Counted from the first letter of the stretch, positions 43,071-56,063 are shown. The stretch: 64,000 nt of DNA from Sclerodactyla briareus (GCA_026419785.1 JAODTK010005610.1:62001-126000); one strand, 5' to 3'. Numbers and translations are program-made. The notes: a model not told the origin generated them from the letters alone.

Positions 43071-43797
43071 TGTCTCAATATGCCTCTGGACTCTTGGTTT
43101 AGTTGTTGTTAGGTTTGAGTCACTGTTGATTTGGTGAGATTGAGTGTGAAATGTATTGACTAGCAAGATGATTTTTAAAATGTAACTTTTAGAGATTTGA
43201 AAAAAGAATATGTGTCTGCACACATTGATTGGATGGGCGGTCATATGCATGATAAAATCCAAGCCTTTCAGGTTGGAAGCCCGGAGTGGGGCAGCCAGAA
43301 TCAAGTACTCTGTTTCTAGACAGCTGCGTTCCGGTGATGGAATAATCGATGTTTTCAAAAAAAGCAGACGCAGGTGGTCTAAGCATTAAGGCTAGTACCT
43401 GTCTGCCTGTGCACTTATTAAGAGTCTTATTGAAGAGTGTTTGATTGTGATGTATAAGTAGCATTCATATTTTTTTTCATTCTGAGTACTTGACTTCAAG
43501 AATAAAATTGGGTGCATATCAATTTTGCTTGTTCCAGTCCCATTTCTGGGACTTCAAACATCTGGTCTCCATATATTAATTATAATTACTAGCTGTAGCC
43601 ATTGGGCAGACAAAACAAAATTACTTATGTATTTCAAACACTGGTAATTTAAAATGTTATGCTGTGATATTATTGCCGGCCTCGGCCCTCGGAAGGTTGT
43701 GGCTCGGCCCTCGGCATCGAGGGTGCGGCCTCGGCTCGGGGGTGCGGCCTCGGCCTTGGCCTCGGATGTACGGCCTCGAAACAACACTGGCAGTAGG

Positions 43798-46700
43798 CAC
43801 CCATTTGCAGCATATGCAGTAGCAATGGAAAAAATGCATTCAATGGGAAGGGTTAGGGAGAGCGAACACGCAACAGCCCCCTCCCCTTAGACCTCTTTCC
43901 CCATATTTGCAGATTTTATAATTCGAACCCCCCCCACCACGCACACAGGGGAGTGCATCACCTTTGGTTGTACCAGATGGGTTCTAATCTAAATATTCTG
44001 GTGGGAGGCTATAATTCTTTTGTCTGTGTGATTAACACATCAGGCCAGGGCCTGTCTATGTATGTCAAACCCCATAGGGTCAGTTTACCATAATCTCCCC
44101 ATGATGTGGGCTAACCCTAAGACCACGACCTATTTAATGTTGGACAAAGCGCCCAAGAAATAGTTAAACTTATGTAGGTACAGTAAGTAGTGCAATGAAG
44201 GTCACAGACAGGTTTGCTGGGCCAATAATTGGTTTCCATCATCCTATTTGTAGTTAGACCAGCAGGGCTATATTTGCCAGATTCAAGGACTGTTTTGAGA
44301 GGATAGGGCGGAGTGGTATTGACAGACTTCCACTGCTGTCTCACCTGAGAACTTGATCACTATGATCTGTGAATGTGTTGCCAGCGTGTGTATATATGTC
44401 ACACATTCCCAGTGACAGATTTTTCGGAATTCGTTTGAGGGACTGCGGTTAGACTGATGCGGATGAAAACTGTTCTATGGGTATGTATGGCTAGACAGCT
44501 ATGGGGTGATTGTGGTGGCAAATGGTTATAGGACTGTACTGGGTACATGAACGAGAGATTTTTGTCAAATTCCAATGTTTGTAAGATTTTCACAAACTTG
44601 GTGATATGGGCTAGTCGCATTTTGAACTCAGGAATCTGAGCATAAATTTGTGTCATAGGAGGTCATCAAATATCTTCTTAAATTTGCTTGATTTATGTGC
44701 AAATTTTTGGTAGCTTTGGATCATGAGTAATTTGGAACGGGAAGTTGGGTCATTGGAAAGTCATGTCATTGTGTCAATTTGCATCAAATGTTCCAAATTT
44801 GTAGGGTTTGTTGATAACTGGAAATCAAATAATGTGGTATGAATGGCCGAACTTTGTCCCATTTTCACAGATCTGGTCTACAGGGGTCAACATTCAGACC
44901 CCAAACCTCGCATGCAGAAAGTAGTTAGTCTGAAAAATTTAAACATAGATATGGCATCACTCAATATGGATAAGGCATATTGATTTTTCATATTTAGCCT
45001 CAAATTTACAGTATTTGATGAGTCAGGTGGGAGCAGCCTTCAAATTTTGGTGAATGACCCCCTGGGGAGCCACTCACCATTTATAAGAGAGTCTCATGCA
45101 TGCCCAAGAATCCAGTAAAAAAGGGAACTTTTAAGCATTGTTTGAGGGTAAAAATGTTGCGGGGATACTTATTTAGGGTGCGTTTTTGTCCCGGACACAT
45201 AAAGTTGAGGGTACTTTCAAGAGGTCAATGGCCACGCCTGATACCCTCCTGTCAATAATCAGTGCCCCCGGGGGCAGGACCCCTCTCCTCGAAGGCATTG
45301 AGGTCAAGGATCATGTAGGGGTTAAATTTATCATAGACCGATTAGTTAAATATGGGGTACAGTAGTGTGCCACTGAGGTAATGTCTGTCATGAAATTGAA
45401 GTGTCTACTGATGCAAATTTGTTTATGGAACATTTTGAAGCGGTACAGGTGTTGACAGATAGGTGCCATATATTTCTAAATGACAAACTGAAATGGGATC
45501 AGAAAAGACAAGTAAATTTATGACTATTGGGCTAATGGAGTTGTGCAATTTTGCTGTCTGCATATTATATAAGTAGTGATATTCAAGAAGTGTAGAAAAA
45601 GACAAGGTTTGTGTTATATATCATGTTAGTTCAGATGCAGTATTCAAGGCATTACAATTTTGTGAATGCATGCAATAATCAGAAGGCGAGTGGTTTTAGT
45701 GGTACAGTGACTACTACTTTTTCATCATATTATTTAGTTGGTTCACTGGCCTCAGTGGCCTGCTCTCTGGGCTGTGGGCTTTGTTGTATAGTGTAGGCAC
45801 AGCATGCTCATTGGGTTCAATGAGACTAAAGGTCATAGCTCTCAGGATTTTAACACTGTGTTAGTGGAGTTCAGATTGAGTGATTTTTCTCTCATCATCA
45901 TCATGCAGTAATCACGGAATTACTAATTAGAGTTAGACTGAAGATGCTCTAGTCAGATGATACAGGGTTCAGGTTCACTCAAGTCAGAAGGTTTGCTAGT
46001 CGCTTTGGCAACGAAAAGTAGACTTAAATGGCGCTGTAGTAGACCTCAGGAGACATAGTTAACTCTGATGCCAAAAACAGACTTTACCGTGGCGAGGGAG
46101 TGAAAGTGAACCTTTACAATGGATATTAGCTGGTAGCTTTCAACGACAAAAGTAGACTTTGCGACAAAGTGATCCCGATATGGTGTACCCCAGTGATATC
46201 GTTTGAATTTGACGGCTCTGCAAAAAATTTCAAGGAGACCTATACAGACCTGCAGTTCCAACATGTCATACTGTTTAAAGCCAAGTCAAATGATAATGAT
46301 TGCATTTTCAAGTGGAGAAATTGCAGGGCCATGACAGTGATCTCAAGTGGGGGGTAGTGGGTATTTAATAAATGACAGATTAGCATCCTTTCATAGACAT
46401 GCAGAGTATGGGGTGGACCCTCCACTAAAAAATTGGATTGAGTTTAAAAAAGATACTATGATTAGGCAGAGAAAATCACAGCACCAGTGGTGAAAGAATG
46501 GGCAGATATAGCAAGATAGAGGGTTAAATGAAAAATCACTACCCAAATTTTGAAGTGAATGCCCTGAAAATTCCCGCAAATTATTGTGCAGTAGGCTCGT
46601 GTTTTGGCCAATTAATGCGTAAGAGTCGACCTCTCCAGTTAACTGTTTCGCCTTTGATTTCTTAGGATAGTTCAACAGTGGTATTAGTTAAGAATTATTA

Positions 46701-49139
46701 GTATGAATAATTATACATACTAATTCCCAACCTTTTCGTAGATTGTCTAACAGTCTTATGTTATTACTTGTGCTTGTGCCCCGGTAGGCTACAGTCAATT
46801 TCCAATGGTTGCATGCAAGCCCAAATTACCAGGATCGTCGTATTAAAGGATCAACTATTGTTGTTCATGTCCAATTTGTGACAAAGTATTGTCTGAATGC
46901 CTGTCTGTAGGCTTGAGCCAAATGGGCCTCACAGGCATAGGCAAACAGCTAGAAAGATCGGCAGTGCAACTCGTACTTGCTACCATCCATTATTTGTCTT
47001 GTTGTAAAACTCATGAGTTTACTGGTTATCATTAGTCATATTGTGAGTATTTTTAGCCTCAACGTTGTTACCCGGTGCTAAAAATAAATACACAATTTGA
47101 CTCAAACAAGAAGCTCTGTGGTGGTTGTGTAAAATATGCAGTGCTCTGCGCCATGCTGGCGATATGGGAAATACTCCAGTTGATTCCGTCTCGCTATATA
47201 ACAGCAATAGAGAAACATTAACCATTTAAACTTTCATCACATGACAATGACTTCATGCAACCGGTCACAGGTAGCGAATGGGCAACCATCTGCGCCCTTC
47301 CTCCCCCCCTCTCACAATTCCGGCACAGGCCTGTGCAGGAGTTGTGCGTTAATCCCACCCCGAATTGATATGGGAGGTGGTGTCCATCCCCTGCGGCCCT
47401 TTAGAAATTTCTTGTTGATTGAAACTGGATCAACGCAGCATAGTGCCTTGTAGCGGACTATGTGGGGGTGATCTCATTATTTTTGATTACTTCGACTTAT
47501 ATTCATTGGGTGAGTTTTAGTATTGTAATATTTTTATTGTGGTGGGCGGGGGCCTTAACCTAGGAAGAGATTGTGTCCCCCTGCTGCTTGAATTTTCAGG
47601 TGGCAGTTTAGATTTGAATGAGCACTATAGCATATCTGTATAAATCCTCTCTATATTGCTGATCGCAAAACAAAAATCGAACAAATGTTGTTATCATTTT
47701 GCAAAAAATTGAAAAAAGCATGATTCGAAAGAGTGGGATCAGAATGTTCTTTCCCTCAATGGTTGCCTGTCTCAGGGCTCAACGCTTCAATAATTTCCCT
47801 GTGAGCTTAATTTCTCCCATCTCTTCATTTTCTGTCATTCAATTTCTGTCATTTATTTAATTAGATTTTTCCTTCGGGAAGTGGGTGTATGTATACATGT
47901 ATCAGTCCAGAAGACGGGTGGGAGGGGGGGAAGATGGACAATCAGTTTGTTTGTTTGTTTCGGGATATTTCAGAAGTATTTGTTTCACATTGACCGTTCT
48001 GGCTCCCAAGGTTTGCCCCAGGACGTCTAAAGGTGAGGTTTTGCAATAGTTGTTTGTACTAGCACATTCACGATCGGTAAGACGTGAGAAAATACTTGGG
48101 CCAGTAACCGCCTCTCTGAGAAGGGACTGGTTATACTTACACCATATATGGCCAACACTCTCACTGCCTCGTAATGTTGCTGTGTAACGGCAACTCCCCC
48201 CTATATGTCATCTACCACTACCATGCGCCTTGTATGCCCTATGCATGATGCGTAAGGATAGCGAGCTATGCAGGGCACTGCCACACTGCAGACTGCAATG
48301 CTGGGATTTCCCCTGGATGGAACCTAGGCTGGTTCGTGCCGTAATAGGTAATGCCTTACAATGGAAGGAGGTACTGCAGACATCTAGAAAAAGACTGCCG
48401 ACCTCCTAAAGCCACGGTTTGTGCATGTGTTCGTTAATGTGAACAAAATCAATCAAGACAGTGTCGTGTTCTGTATCTAGGGCCATATAGGTCTTCTTGG
48501 GGAGCCTCTAATAACACCATCTTGCCTGAACCAAGCCTAAACATATTTAAAGTATATTGCTAGGTACTTGCTGGAAGTATGGACCGATGAGGACAATGAA
48601 TACTGTAGCCTATAGGGTCCAAACACAGTGCATCAGCTATTTGCTGGTCTCAAGGCTTCAATACGGATTCAACATACAGGATGAAACAACAATGATTATT
48701 CGTTGCGGAGCTATAGTCTTCTTTGAAAGGTGGTTGTGCAAATGTTGGACAAGTAAACAAATAACTGTTTCTCGGCCCTAACTTCGTGGAATTTGGGCAT
48801 GAAGGCCTTTTTTTTTTTTTTTGTGCTCTCAGACAGCCAGAATACCCATATTACGTTATGTATTCGCGGTGCAGCAGTTCTGGAATGAGCATGAGGTTCT
48901 TTTTTTCTTTCTTCCCTGGGGTTATACGCTCTATGGCCACAAAGAATCCCAAAATTGTCTTGCATAGTGCATGGCATCAGTCGTAAGCTTTTTCCTTTAA
49001 ACCATATTTGGACGAAGTTATCAAGTGAGTTGTCAAAAAAAAAAAAGAAATTTGACAATACTAAAAAAGCGTGCGGTGCGGGCGGGGGACGAGAAACTGC
49101 TTTTTGTTTTTTTTACTTGGCCTTAAGATAAACTATGTA
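43798..49139. other. intergenic, no named feature
   Basis: I find no gene I can support in this 5.3-kb stretch. Poly-T (48808-48823) and poly-A (49035-49046) runs are present. A few AGGTCA-like phrases (ATTGAGGTCAAGGATCATGT near 45299) suggest old copies of the same repeat families. Three short phrases of the type ACAAAAGTAGACTTTGC occur near 46010, 46075 and 46145. Confidence 0.4.
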
Positions 49140-50367
49140 GGGGCTAGTATACTGTATTTTTAGCTCAAACAGTACTGATGCGGGTTGAGCTATTGTGAAT
49201 CCCATGTCATTCTATTATCTATCGACCTTATATCTAGATGATTCCAGTCTGTAAATTTTGCTTTTTGGGCCACAAAATGGGTCGAGAATCTTGACCTCAC
49301 TGGTCCACAATGTTTATGGACGGATGGGTCATCTTTGACCACTAAAGGCCGGCAAGGTCAAAATGGTATTAAAGGGGCACAAAGGGCCAATAAGTGGAAA
49401 ACTTCAAAACGCTACGTCCCCTACAGATTGTTTGCACAGTGATGATGTTCGGTCACAATGACTGTTCTATCAGCTGTACCTTGGGGTGTTTAGGAACTGG
49501 TTTAAGGTATCACTCAGCCCGAGGGCCATTAATGAAATTTCACACAATGAGTACTGATTTGAGATGCATATCCTCCCACTAGCTTCAAATTAATTTTCTC
49601 TTCAAAGTACATGTAATGTTCCTTGGTAGAGGGCATTGGGGGTGTTCAGAATTTCGGGCCCAGGGCCCAGTTTTTATCCAAAAGGCCCATTATGTAAATA
49701 CTTGCCAATCTTGTATCTCCTACAAATTAAGTGCACAGTGCTGATGTTCATCATAATGATGGTCCAATAGACGTACGTACCTTTAGGGTGCTTATTATTT
49801 TTTTTGTTCCGATGTCCGACCTTGGCCCAAGGGGCGATGCCCATTTTATGATTTTACACAATAGTACTTGAAATGGCCATTTCTTCCCACAAGCTTCAAT
49901 GATTTTCTTCAAAGTTCCAGGAAGACCTTCGTAAAGAGGGGCTCCATTGGGGGTTGTTCCAGGCCTTTTGCGCCTCCAGGCCTATATAATGTTAAGGCCC
50001 TAGCTGAAATACTCACTGCAAAATCCTTCTCGTCTCTCCGGTACTATCTAGTTGCATGCTGATGTTCGCTCCATAAATGTTGATCTACATAGCTGTACCT
50101 TCAGAGGCCCAGGGATTCAGGGAACCAAGCCCAGTGTGGGCCCGAGGGCCCATACTGTGGATTAGCCAAAATGGCTTCTCCTCGTACAATTTTGGATACA
50201 ATACGACATTATGTCATAATGATGGTCTAATGGACCATCAGAGGTTGTTTTTGGAAATTTTTCAAACCAAGGTCCTACTTGGGCCTGATGGCCCCATTTT
50301 ATGAAATCTCATGGAATTTCCACGACATTTGTACTTTTGCATCTTCCACAGTTCCAATCGATTTATT
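49140..50367 (+). repeat. family I degenerate tandem repeat (~310 bp), left part
   Basis: TGATGTTCGGTCATAATGAT, GGTCTAATAGCTGTACCTT and GGGCCCAAGGCCCA-type blocks recur near 49443, 49742, 50058 and 50208. The same blocks resume at about 51640-51900 after the family A6 element. Confidence 0.7.
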
Positions 50368-51630
50368 GTCTCGACTTGAATGAGATTCAGGCAGACAGAC
50401 TTAGGGTCTCTATGGCGTGTTGTTGTTGTGTGTATGTGTCCCACTTCCTCTTTTAGCAGGATGTCTCACCACCTTAAGGCCGATTATGACAAATGTAACA
50501 CGATTGGGTGGTACAACGATCCTGATTAGATTTTGGGGGCAAAGTCTTAATTAAGTTGGGTAATTGCTTATTTATTTATTTCATTGGTTGAGCTTGTTAT
50601 CAAAATTATGCAAGAGCCATATGTGCTAACATGTGATGTAGTGTGACTGTAGGGACCTGGATGACAGGTATATGAACGATTAGATTGTCAGCCTGAAATG
50701 CTAATTAAGTGTGCTAATTTGCATAATTTTGCAAATTTTCCAAGTTTGTCGGAATTTCAAAACTTGGTGGATATGATAGTCTACCATGGTTCCCGACTTG
50801 GTTCCAACTTGATAGATTTGCCAAAACTCAGTAGGTTGGTCCGGTACCATTTTCTGGATTTGATGTTCAGGGAATTTGAATTCCATCATCTAATAGCTTC
50901 TGTTCGATAAAGCCCACTGAGGAACGACGTGAACCATACTCCTAGTGACAATTGTGTTGTCATAAGCTGCCCACAAGCAACCCCTCGCTTACCCAACCAT
51001 TTGGTTAGGTTGATTAGACATTCCATACGTACCAATACTGGAACACATTTTTTTCTTTCTCTCTCTTTCCTTCCTGGGGACGGGGACAACTGTGAGGTTT
51101 CTAAAGATATTTTTGGGACAATTCTTTGACCTGAGCTGCCGTGAGATAGTTTTTGTTCGTGTGGGGGAGGGGGCGGGGGAAAGTGTTTGCTGCCTGGCAG
51201 GGGGGGGGGGGGGATGGCATTCAATGGTTGGTTGGAAAGAAAGGCAATGAAAAGAAGGAAATGATTTCCAAAAGCAACGAAGCCCGGGCCTGCTAAGGGG
51301 CATTTAAACATTTGCAAGTGGTATTTTGGGTCAAAGAAGTGAGTTGACTGAGCGATAAAGCTTTATTTATTCAAATTTGGGTATTATGGAGCGAAGAGTG
51401 GGGGGCATGAAAGGAATAAAAGCAAATAAAGACCTTTTGTAATGAAGAGTCAAAACTTATGTCAGTTATGTTAGGGATTTTTCGGAAATTTTTATGTGTA
51501 TTTTGAAAAATATGTGATGTCGTTTGACTGAGATGGTTTGACATGATATGTTTGCATTAACTAGTTGGTTTTGTAATTGTGTAATTGATAAGTGCATAAT
51601 AGACACCACTAATCCGCAGCCACCAGGAGC
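50368..51630 (+). mobile_element. family A TIR element, copy A6 (~1.26 kb), inserted in family I
   Basis: It starts GTCTCGACTTGAATGAGATT followed by a GTGTTGTTGTTGTG run and ends AATCCGCAGCCACCAGGAGC. Interior blocks match A1 (ATTTTGCAAATTTTCCAAGT, GATTAGACATTC, poly-G after GCCTGGCAG, TTGGGTCAAAGAAGTGA). Removing it restores the family I spacing, since 51799 minus 50208 minus 1263 is about 328 bp. Confidence 0.78.
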
Positions 51631-51639
51631 GTTTTTTTG

Positions 51640-51900
51640 GCTATCGCCTGTGTTTTAATGTTACATGCGTTTCTCTCCTCGTTAAGGTTCATCAGTGTTG
51701 CTTGTCGCACCTTTCGGGCTGAAAGCCCAATGTGGGGCCCTAGCCTGGCCCATCCCGTATCATGCAAAATCTCCTACAATTTTGATGCACAGGCCGTGCT
51801 GATGTTCGGCCATAATACAGTCTAATAGCCTTCTTCAGGGTTCATCAGAATTTTGGACTTGAAGCCCAGTTTGGGCGGCCCATCATGTTTGTCAATCAGT
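51640..51900 (+). repeat. family I repeat, right part
   Basis: TGCTGATGTTCGGCCATAAT, CAGTCTAATAGCC and TTGAAGCCCAGTTTGGGCGG match the units left of the A6 insertion. Confidence 0.65.
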
Positions 51901-53995
51901 CCAAATGGTTATCCCCGCGCCGAAATAGAACAAATATAAAACAGATGTAAAGTTATACACCGTAAGCGCCCATCCTGAAATTTGCATGCAAGCGCCCTGA
52001 GTGCTTTAGCAAAATGAATACGATATGTTTCTTGAGTGCTGCAGCCATCTTTTACATTCCAGGACAGTTAGATCAGCCAATGTGTGAAATAGTTGCAAAG
52101 AAATGTATCTGCACATAATCATTGGTCTCTTTGTGACAAAAATTTGTACCTTTATAGGGTTTGAGCTACAGCACCATTGGGTGCTCCTGTTTATAAATCC
52201 TGCCTGGGGTGCTTGCAAACTTTGTCAATGGGGCGCTATTTGGAGTACCACAAATACAATTAGCGCGGCTATCCTAGCGGCCATGGTGAAACGCGGGTGT
52301 GTTCTGGGAGCACAACAACCACATGGAATGAACGTGTGATATCTGCATTTATTCTTCCGTGATAGCAGGGATGCATGGACGCTCAGGTTTAAAATACACT
52401 ACATTGCACAGCAGCATGACGGATTCAGCTGTACATTGCAGAGCGAGTGCACTGCCTTACCGTCAAATGCTTTGGAATTGACAGGGCTAAGCACACTTGA
52501 TCATCCATAAACAATTCAATGGATTCTTCATGACACTGTGATTACTGTTAGGTCCGGGGCATTTGCTAGTCCTAGTCGTCCCCCCCCAAATGAAGGGTAA
52601 GGGGGGGGGCTCAAGAAGGGGCATTTAGCAGGAATTACTTCAGTCCACACACCATCCCTATGGAGTGGAGTCCTCGAAGTTTGTAGTAGTATTGTGCAAG
52701 ATCAAACAGCATCCATCATACAATATAAACTAGAAATCGGCGGCGGGTGGCAACCGTAACGCGTTCTATCCAATTTCAATCAATCAGAGGGGGACATTGT
52801 TCGCTTGTTTTTATAGAAGGGGATTTGGACCCAGGGATGGGAGGTGTTCCAATGAACACACAATGCGCCAAAAATAAAATGTCAATTTACCTAAATTACA
52901 AAATGGCCCACCGGGGGGGTAGTATGGGGCGAAAACAAAAAGTGGTCTGAAATGCTTCGCCATGCTCAAAAACGTGCAAATAAGTGGAAAACTCAGTTTT
53001 CCAAAATGGCCGCGCAGAGCGGCCATGCGACGCCCACTGTTCCACCCAATCAAAATTTTCATGACGTGATATGTTGTGCAAAAGTAAAGAAAACAATATG
53101 AAATCTGCAGAAAAATATTTTGCAAAAAATTTTCACACAATAATTCTGTTTGTGTTTGGTGTTGTATGGGCAACAACTACGAGATGTCTTTGAACAATCC
53201 ACCATACTTCAAAACACGCATATCAGCGAAAAACTCAATCGCAAAAAATCCAAAATGGGCCGACGTCAGAGGGATCGGGCGGACGGCCTACTTTCATCCA
53301 TTCAAGAATTCATTGATGATTCATTAGGAGTGTGCAAGTTTCAATGTGTTGTTCAACTTGGGTTGTTCAACTGGAACAACAGCGTATGGCGCGATAGAGA
53401 CTCTCGTAATTTTTTTGAATAATGGACAAACTTCGAGTCCGATAACTCCACATAGGAAATCGTATGAAATAGGGTTTAGAACTATACTCTATAGTATTAA
53501 ATAGGTTTCCTAAATTCCCACAATTAACCTCCATTGCATTCATGCCTGCAGTTGTCTCTGATGAAGATGTAAGTAATTTCTTAGACCAATCAGAGTGAGA
53601 GTGTGTATGAATAGATGCCTAAACGACCTGTTTTGATCCAGTAAATGTGGATTGGGAACATATCTGTTATAGTTTCAAAAAACCAGTGCTTAGGGGTTTC
53701 CCTTAATTGCCATTTCTGGCGAACCACATATTGACACCCTTTCATCGGACCCAGTACAGATTCTGGTTGACAATATTTGCTAATGACCTATCAAACATTT
53801 TGAAGTTAGAGTCGTGTCATTTTCAATGTTGGCAGCTACATCCGTCCTTTGTTCATGAGCTGGATGCTGCCAACTGATATGCAACTCATTTGGTGGGGGA
53901 ATTGTTCAAGAGTCATTACAACATTGCACCAGCTGCTGTGAATGAATGAAGGGATGGCTACAAGCTGCAAAAATCCGCAAATAATCCCCTACAGC
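51901..53995. other. intergenic with short repeats
   Basis: No gene is recognised. The phrase TTCCAAAATGGCCGC near 52999 and AATCCAAAATGGGCCG near 53246, each after AAACTC, suggest an internal duplication. The block CAAACTTCGAGTCCGATAAC near 53428 is a variant of one near 17289. Confidence 0.4.
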
Positions 53996-54175
53996 AGTGG
54001 TGGCGCCGGGATTTTCCCGAGGGGGGGTCCGAGTTCCCGAGGGGGGTCCGGAGTTCCCGACGGGGGGTCCGATGTTCCCCCCTGCGGGGGGTCCCGAGTT
54101 CACCGACGGGGGGTCCGGTTCCAGGAGGGGGGGCCGAGTTCCCCGACGGGGGGGGGGTCCAAGTTCCTCAACGAG
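53996..54175 (+). repeat. G-rich ~25-28-bp tandem repeat, about 6-7 copies
   Basis: Units of GAGTTCCCGACGGGGGGTCC repeat with changes in the length of the G run. G runs of six to nine at regular spacing could form G-quadruplexes and are prone to miscounting in sequencing. Confidence 0.85.
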
Positions 54176-54759
54176 GCTCACCCTACCCCCTAAGTCCAAA
54201 ACCTGCATTTTTGATGTTTTCATTTTTGAACATTTTCTGAAAAAAAAAACGAAAAATGGCAATACAATTTGGGAGGGCAATGTTTACTTTCAAATAGATT
54301 CCCACTCAATAAGGCGCCCTTATTAGTAGGAATAGGATCAGGTTCCCGATAAACTGACACAGGAATACTGGGCACTGCGTCGTGAAAGCACACCACTCTA
54401 CACAGAGGCAAAAAACAGTGGTAAAACGGCAGAACGAGCATCACCCCAAAAGAATTGTACCCTCAATATCTTGCAGGGACATTTCGAAGATATTATAGGC
54501 TGTGTATCAGATCTATATATGCCACAATTGTAAGTCTGTAGGAAAGATGAGTACTGAATTTAAACTTGAGCGAGGAAAAATTTAAGCTCAGTATGGGATC
54601 CCCATGGGGGGCAATGCTCCCAACGGGGGGGGGGGGGGCATGGCTCCCCTGCCCCCCCCCCACCCCCCCGGCGCCACCCTTGCCTAGAGATAAGTTGGTA
54701 ACCATCATACTCAGTGTTATCATATGCTAGTGCTACCTCAGGTTTAGGGTTGAGGTCAT
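54176..54759. other. intergenic, poly-G and poly-C runs
   Basis: No coding feature is seen. A poly-G run near 54626 is followed by poly-C near 54653, which could form a hairpin. Confidence 0.4.
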
Positions 54760-55500
54760 TATATCCCCGCGACACTGAAGTGTAAGTGGATATTATGGTT
54801 TGGGTGTGTCGCCGCCCGCCGCCGTCGCGGCCGGCCCAGGCTCACCGCCGTCGCGGGGCCGCCAGAAATTAAGGCGTCGCGCTAATAAACCCTTTAACCG
54901 CTTCACGATTGATCGAAAACTTAGTACGCAAGTCCGCCCTAGTAAAATCTCGGATGAGTTCGAAATTGTGCATCACGAACTGCTGGGGGCCGCTAATTTG
55001 CCATATTTGCGAAATTTTCAAGTTAGTAGGATTCGAATGAAATTGGTGGGTAGGTACTATAGATGATCCCCACGAAAAATGTGGAGGTCATTCAGGTCAC
55101 GAAGGTCAAATGGCAAAGGCTGCGATTTGTAAAACATGGTCAAATTTAACGAAACTTGGTGGTAGGGACTATAGTTGATCTCGAAAAATGTGGAGGTAAT
55201 TTCAAGGTCACAGAGGTCAAATTTGCGAAATTTATAGGATATCCTAACTTTGTCGATTTTGAACGAAAATTGGTGGATGGGGGCTACATTGGTCCTCATA
55301 AATAAAGTAATTCAAAGCCACGTGGGTCAAATTTGCAAATTCATGTGCCTATAAACGTCCATGGATTACAACAGAAACGTGGTGGATCAAGTTTATACTT
55401 GGTTTCTGACCAAAATGGGCGTCTTATGGGGGGTTAGATACTTCTCCAATGATTGTCAAAAGCGGGGATATACACGGGGGCGGTTAACCCGCCTACACAT
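54760..55500 (+). repeat. family C dispersed repeat, plus-strand copy
   Basis: ATCCCCGCGACACTGAAG, GGATATTATGGTTTGGGTGT, GCC-rich stretch, CAAGTCCGCCCTAGTAAAAT, CTCGGATGAGTTCGAAAT, GCTGGGGGCCGCTAAT, AATGTGGAGGTCATT, then GGCGGTTAACCCGCC near 55479-55493. It is the inverted counterpart of 27618-28545. Its 5' part is open in one frame but has no conserved product. Confidence 0.85.
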
Positions 55501-56063
55501 GGCTAGTTAGGGGTATATAATTGGGCTATTACTAGAAACGGCAGAAACATGCAAAAATACTACTCTTCCTAGCAGATAGGGTAGCATGGGACAATGTAAT
55601 ATTGATACCGTCCATTGTGTTCAGGAAATCTTTGTCGAAGGTCATTTAAGCGGCATAATGAACTGTCATGAAACAAAAATAGCAAAATTCTGCAAATTTC
55701 TTTTCTAAGATGAACTAGGTTGGATTACCATTATAATATACTCGGTCATATTTTCAGGACTATAGTGGTAGTAAGTGTTCCGGGATTCTGGTTTAATTGA
55801 ACATCATTGAAGAAGCATATGGAACTATCATGTTGAAAACCGTTAGCAACTACGGCAAAATGCTTTTCCCACAGATTAGGTTGAATTACCATCATACGTG
55901 GTCAATGTCAGGAGGGATTAAAAGGGAGAGCACAACAGGCAGGCGCCGCCCCTCTATCAATGTACATAACCAAGGAAAAAGGGACTACAACATGGAAAAT
56001 TTCAATCACAAAGTAGGCTGAAAATCCTTTCCGTAGCCCCTCCCCCAGGACGGCTATAGTCAT
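55501..56063. other. intergenic, degenerate repeat
   Basis: TTAGGTTGAATTACCATCAT-type phrases recur near 55705, 55875 and again near 56400, hinting at an old tandem repeat. I see no gene. Confidence 0.4.

Larger units (their letters stand above)
41643..43797. mobile_element. hAT-like element (2139 bp) with CG-rich subterminal arrays
   Basis: The ends CAGTGTTG (41651-41658) and CAACACTG (43782-43789) are inverted. Just inside are arrays of GGCCTCGGCC-type units (41675-41790 and 43678-43775). The flanks CCAGTAGG (41643-41650) and GCAGTAGG (43790-43797) form an 8-bp duplication with one mismatch, as in hAT. Inside are older pieces: a family C fragment (42375-42660) and a family B fragment (42785-43070) with a GT microsatellite. 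I see no hAT transposase. Confidence 0.8.

Noticed and set aside
54800..55066. Plus-strand frame of 88 codons starting near GCC-rich sequence
   Set aside because: It lies wholly in dispersed repeat family C and is not conserved in the other copy.
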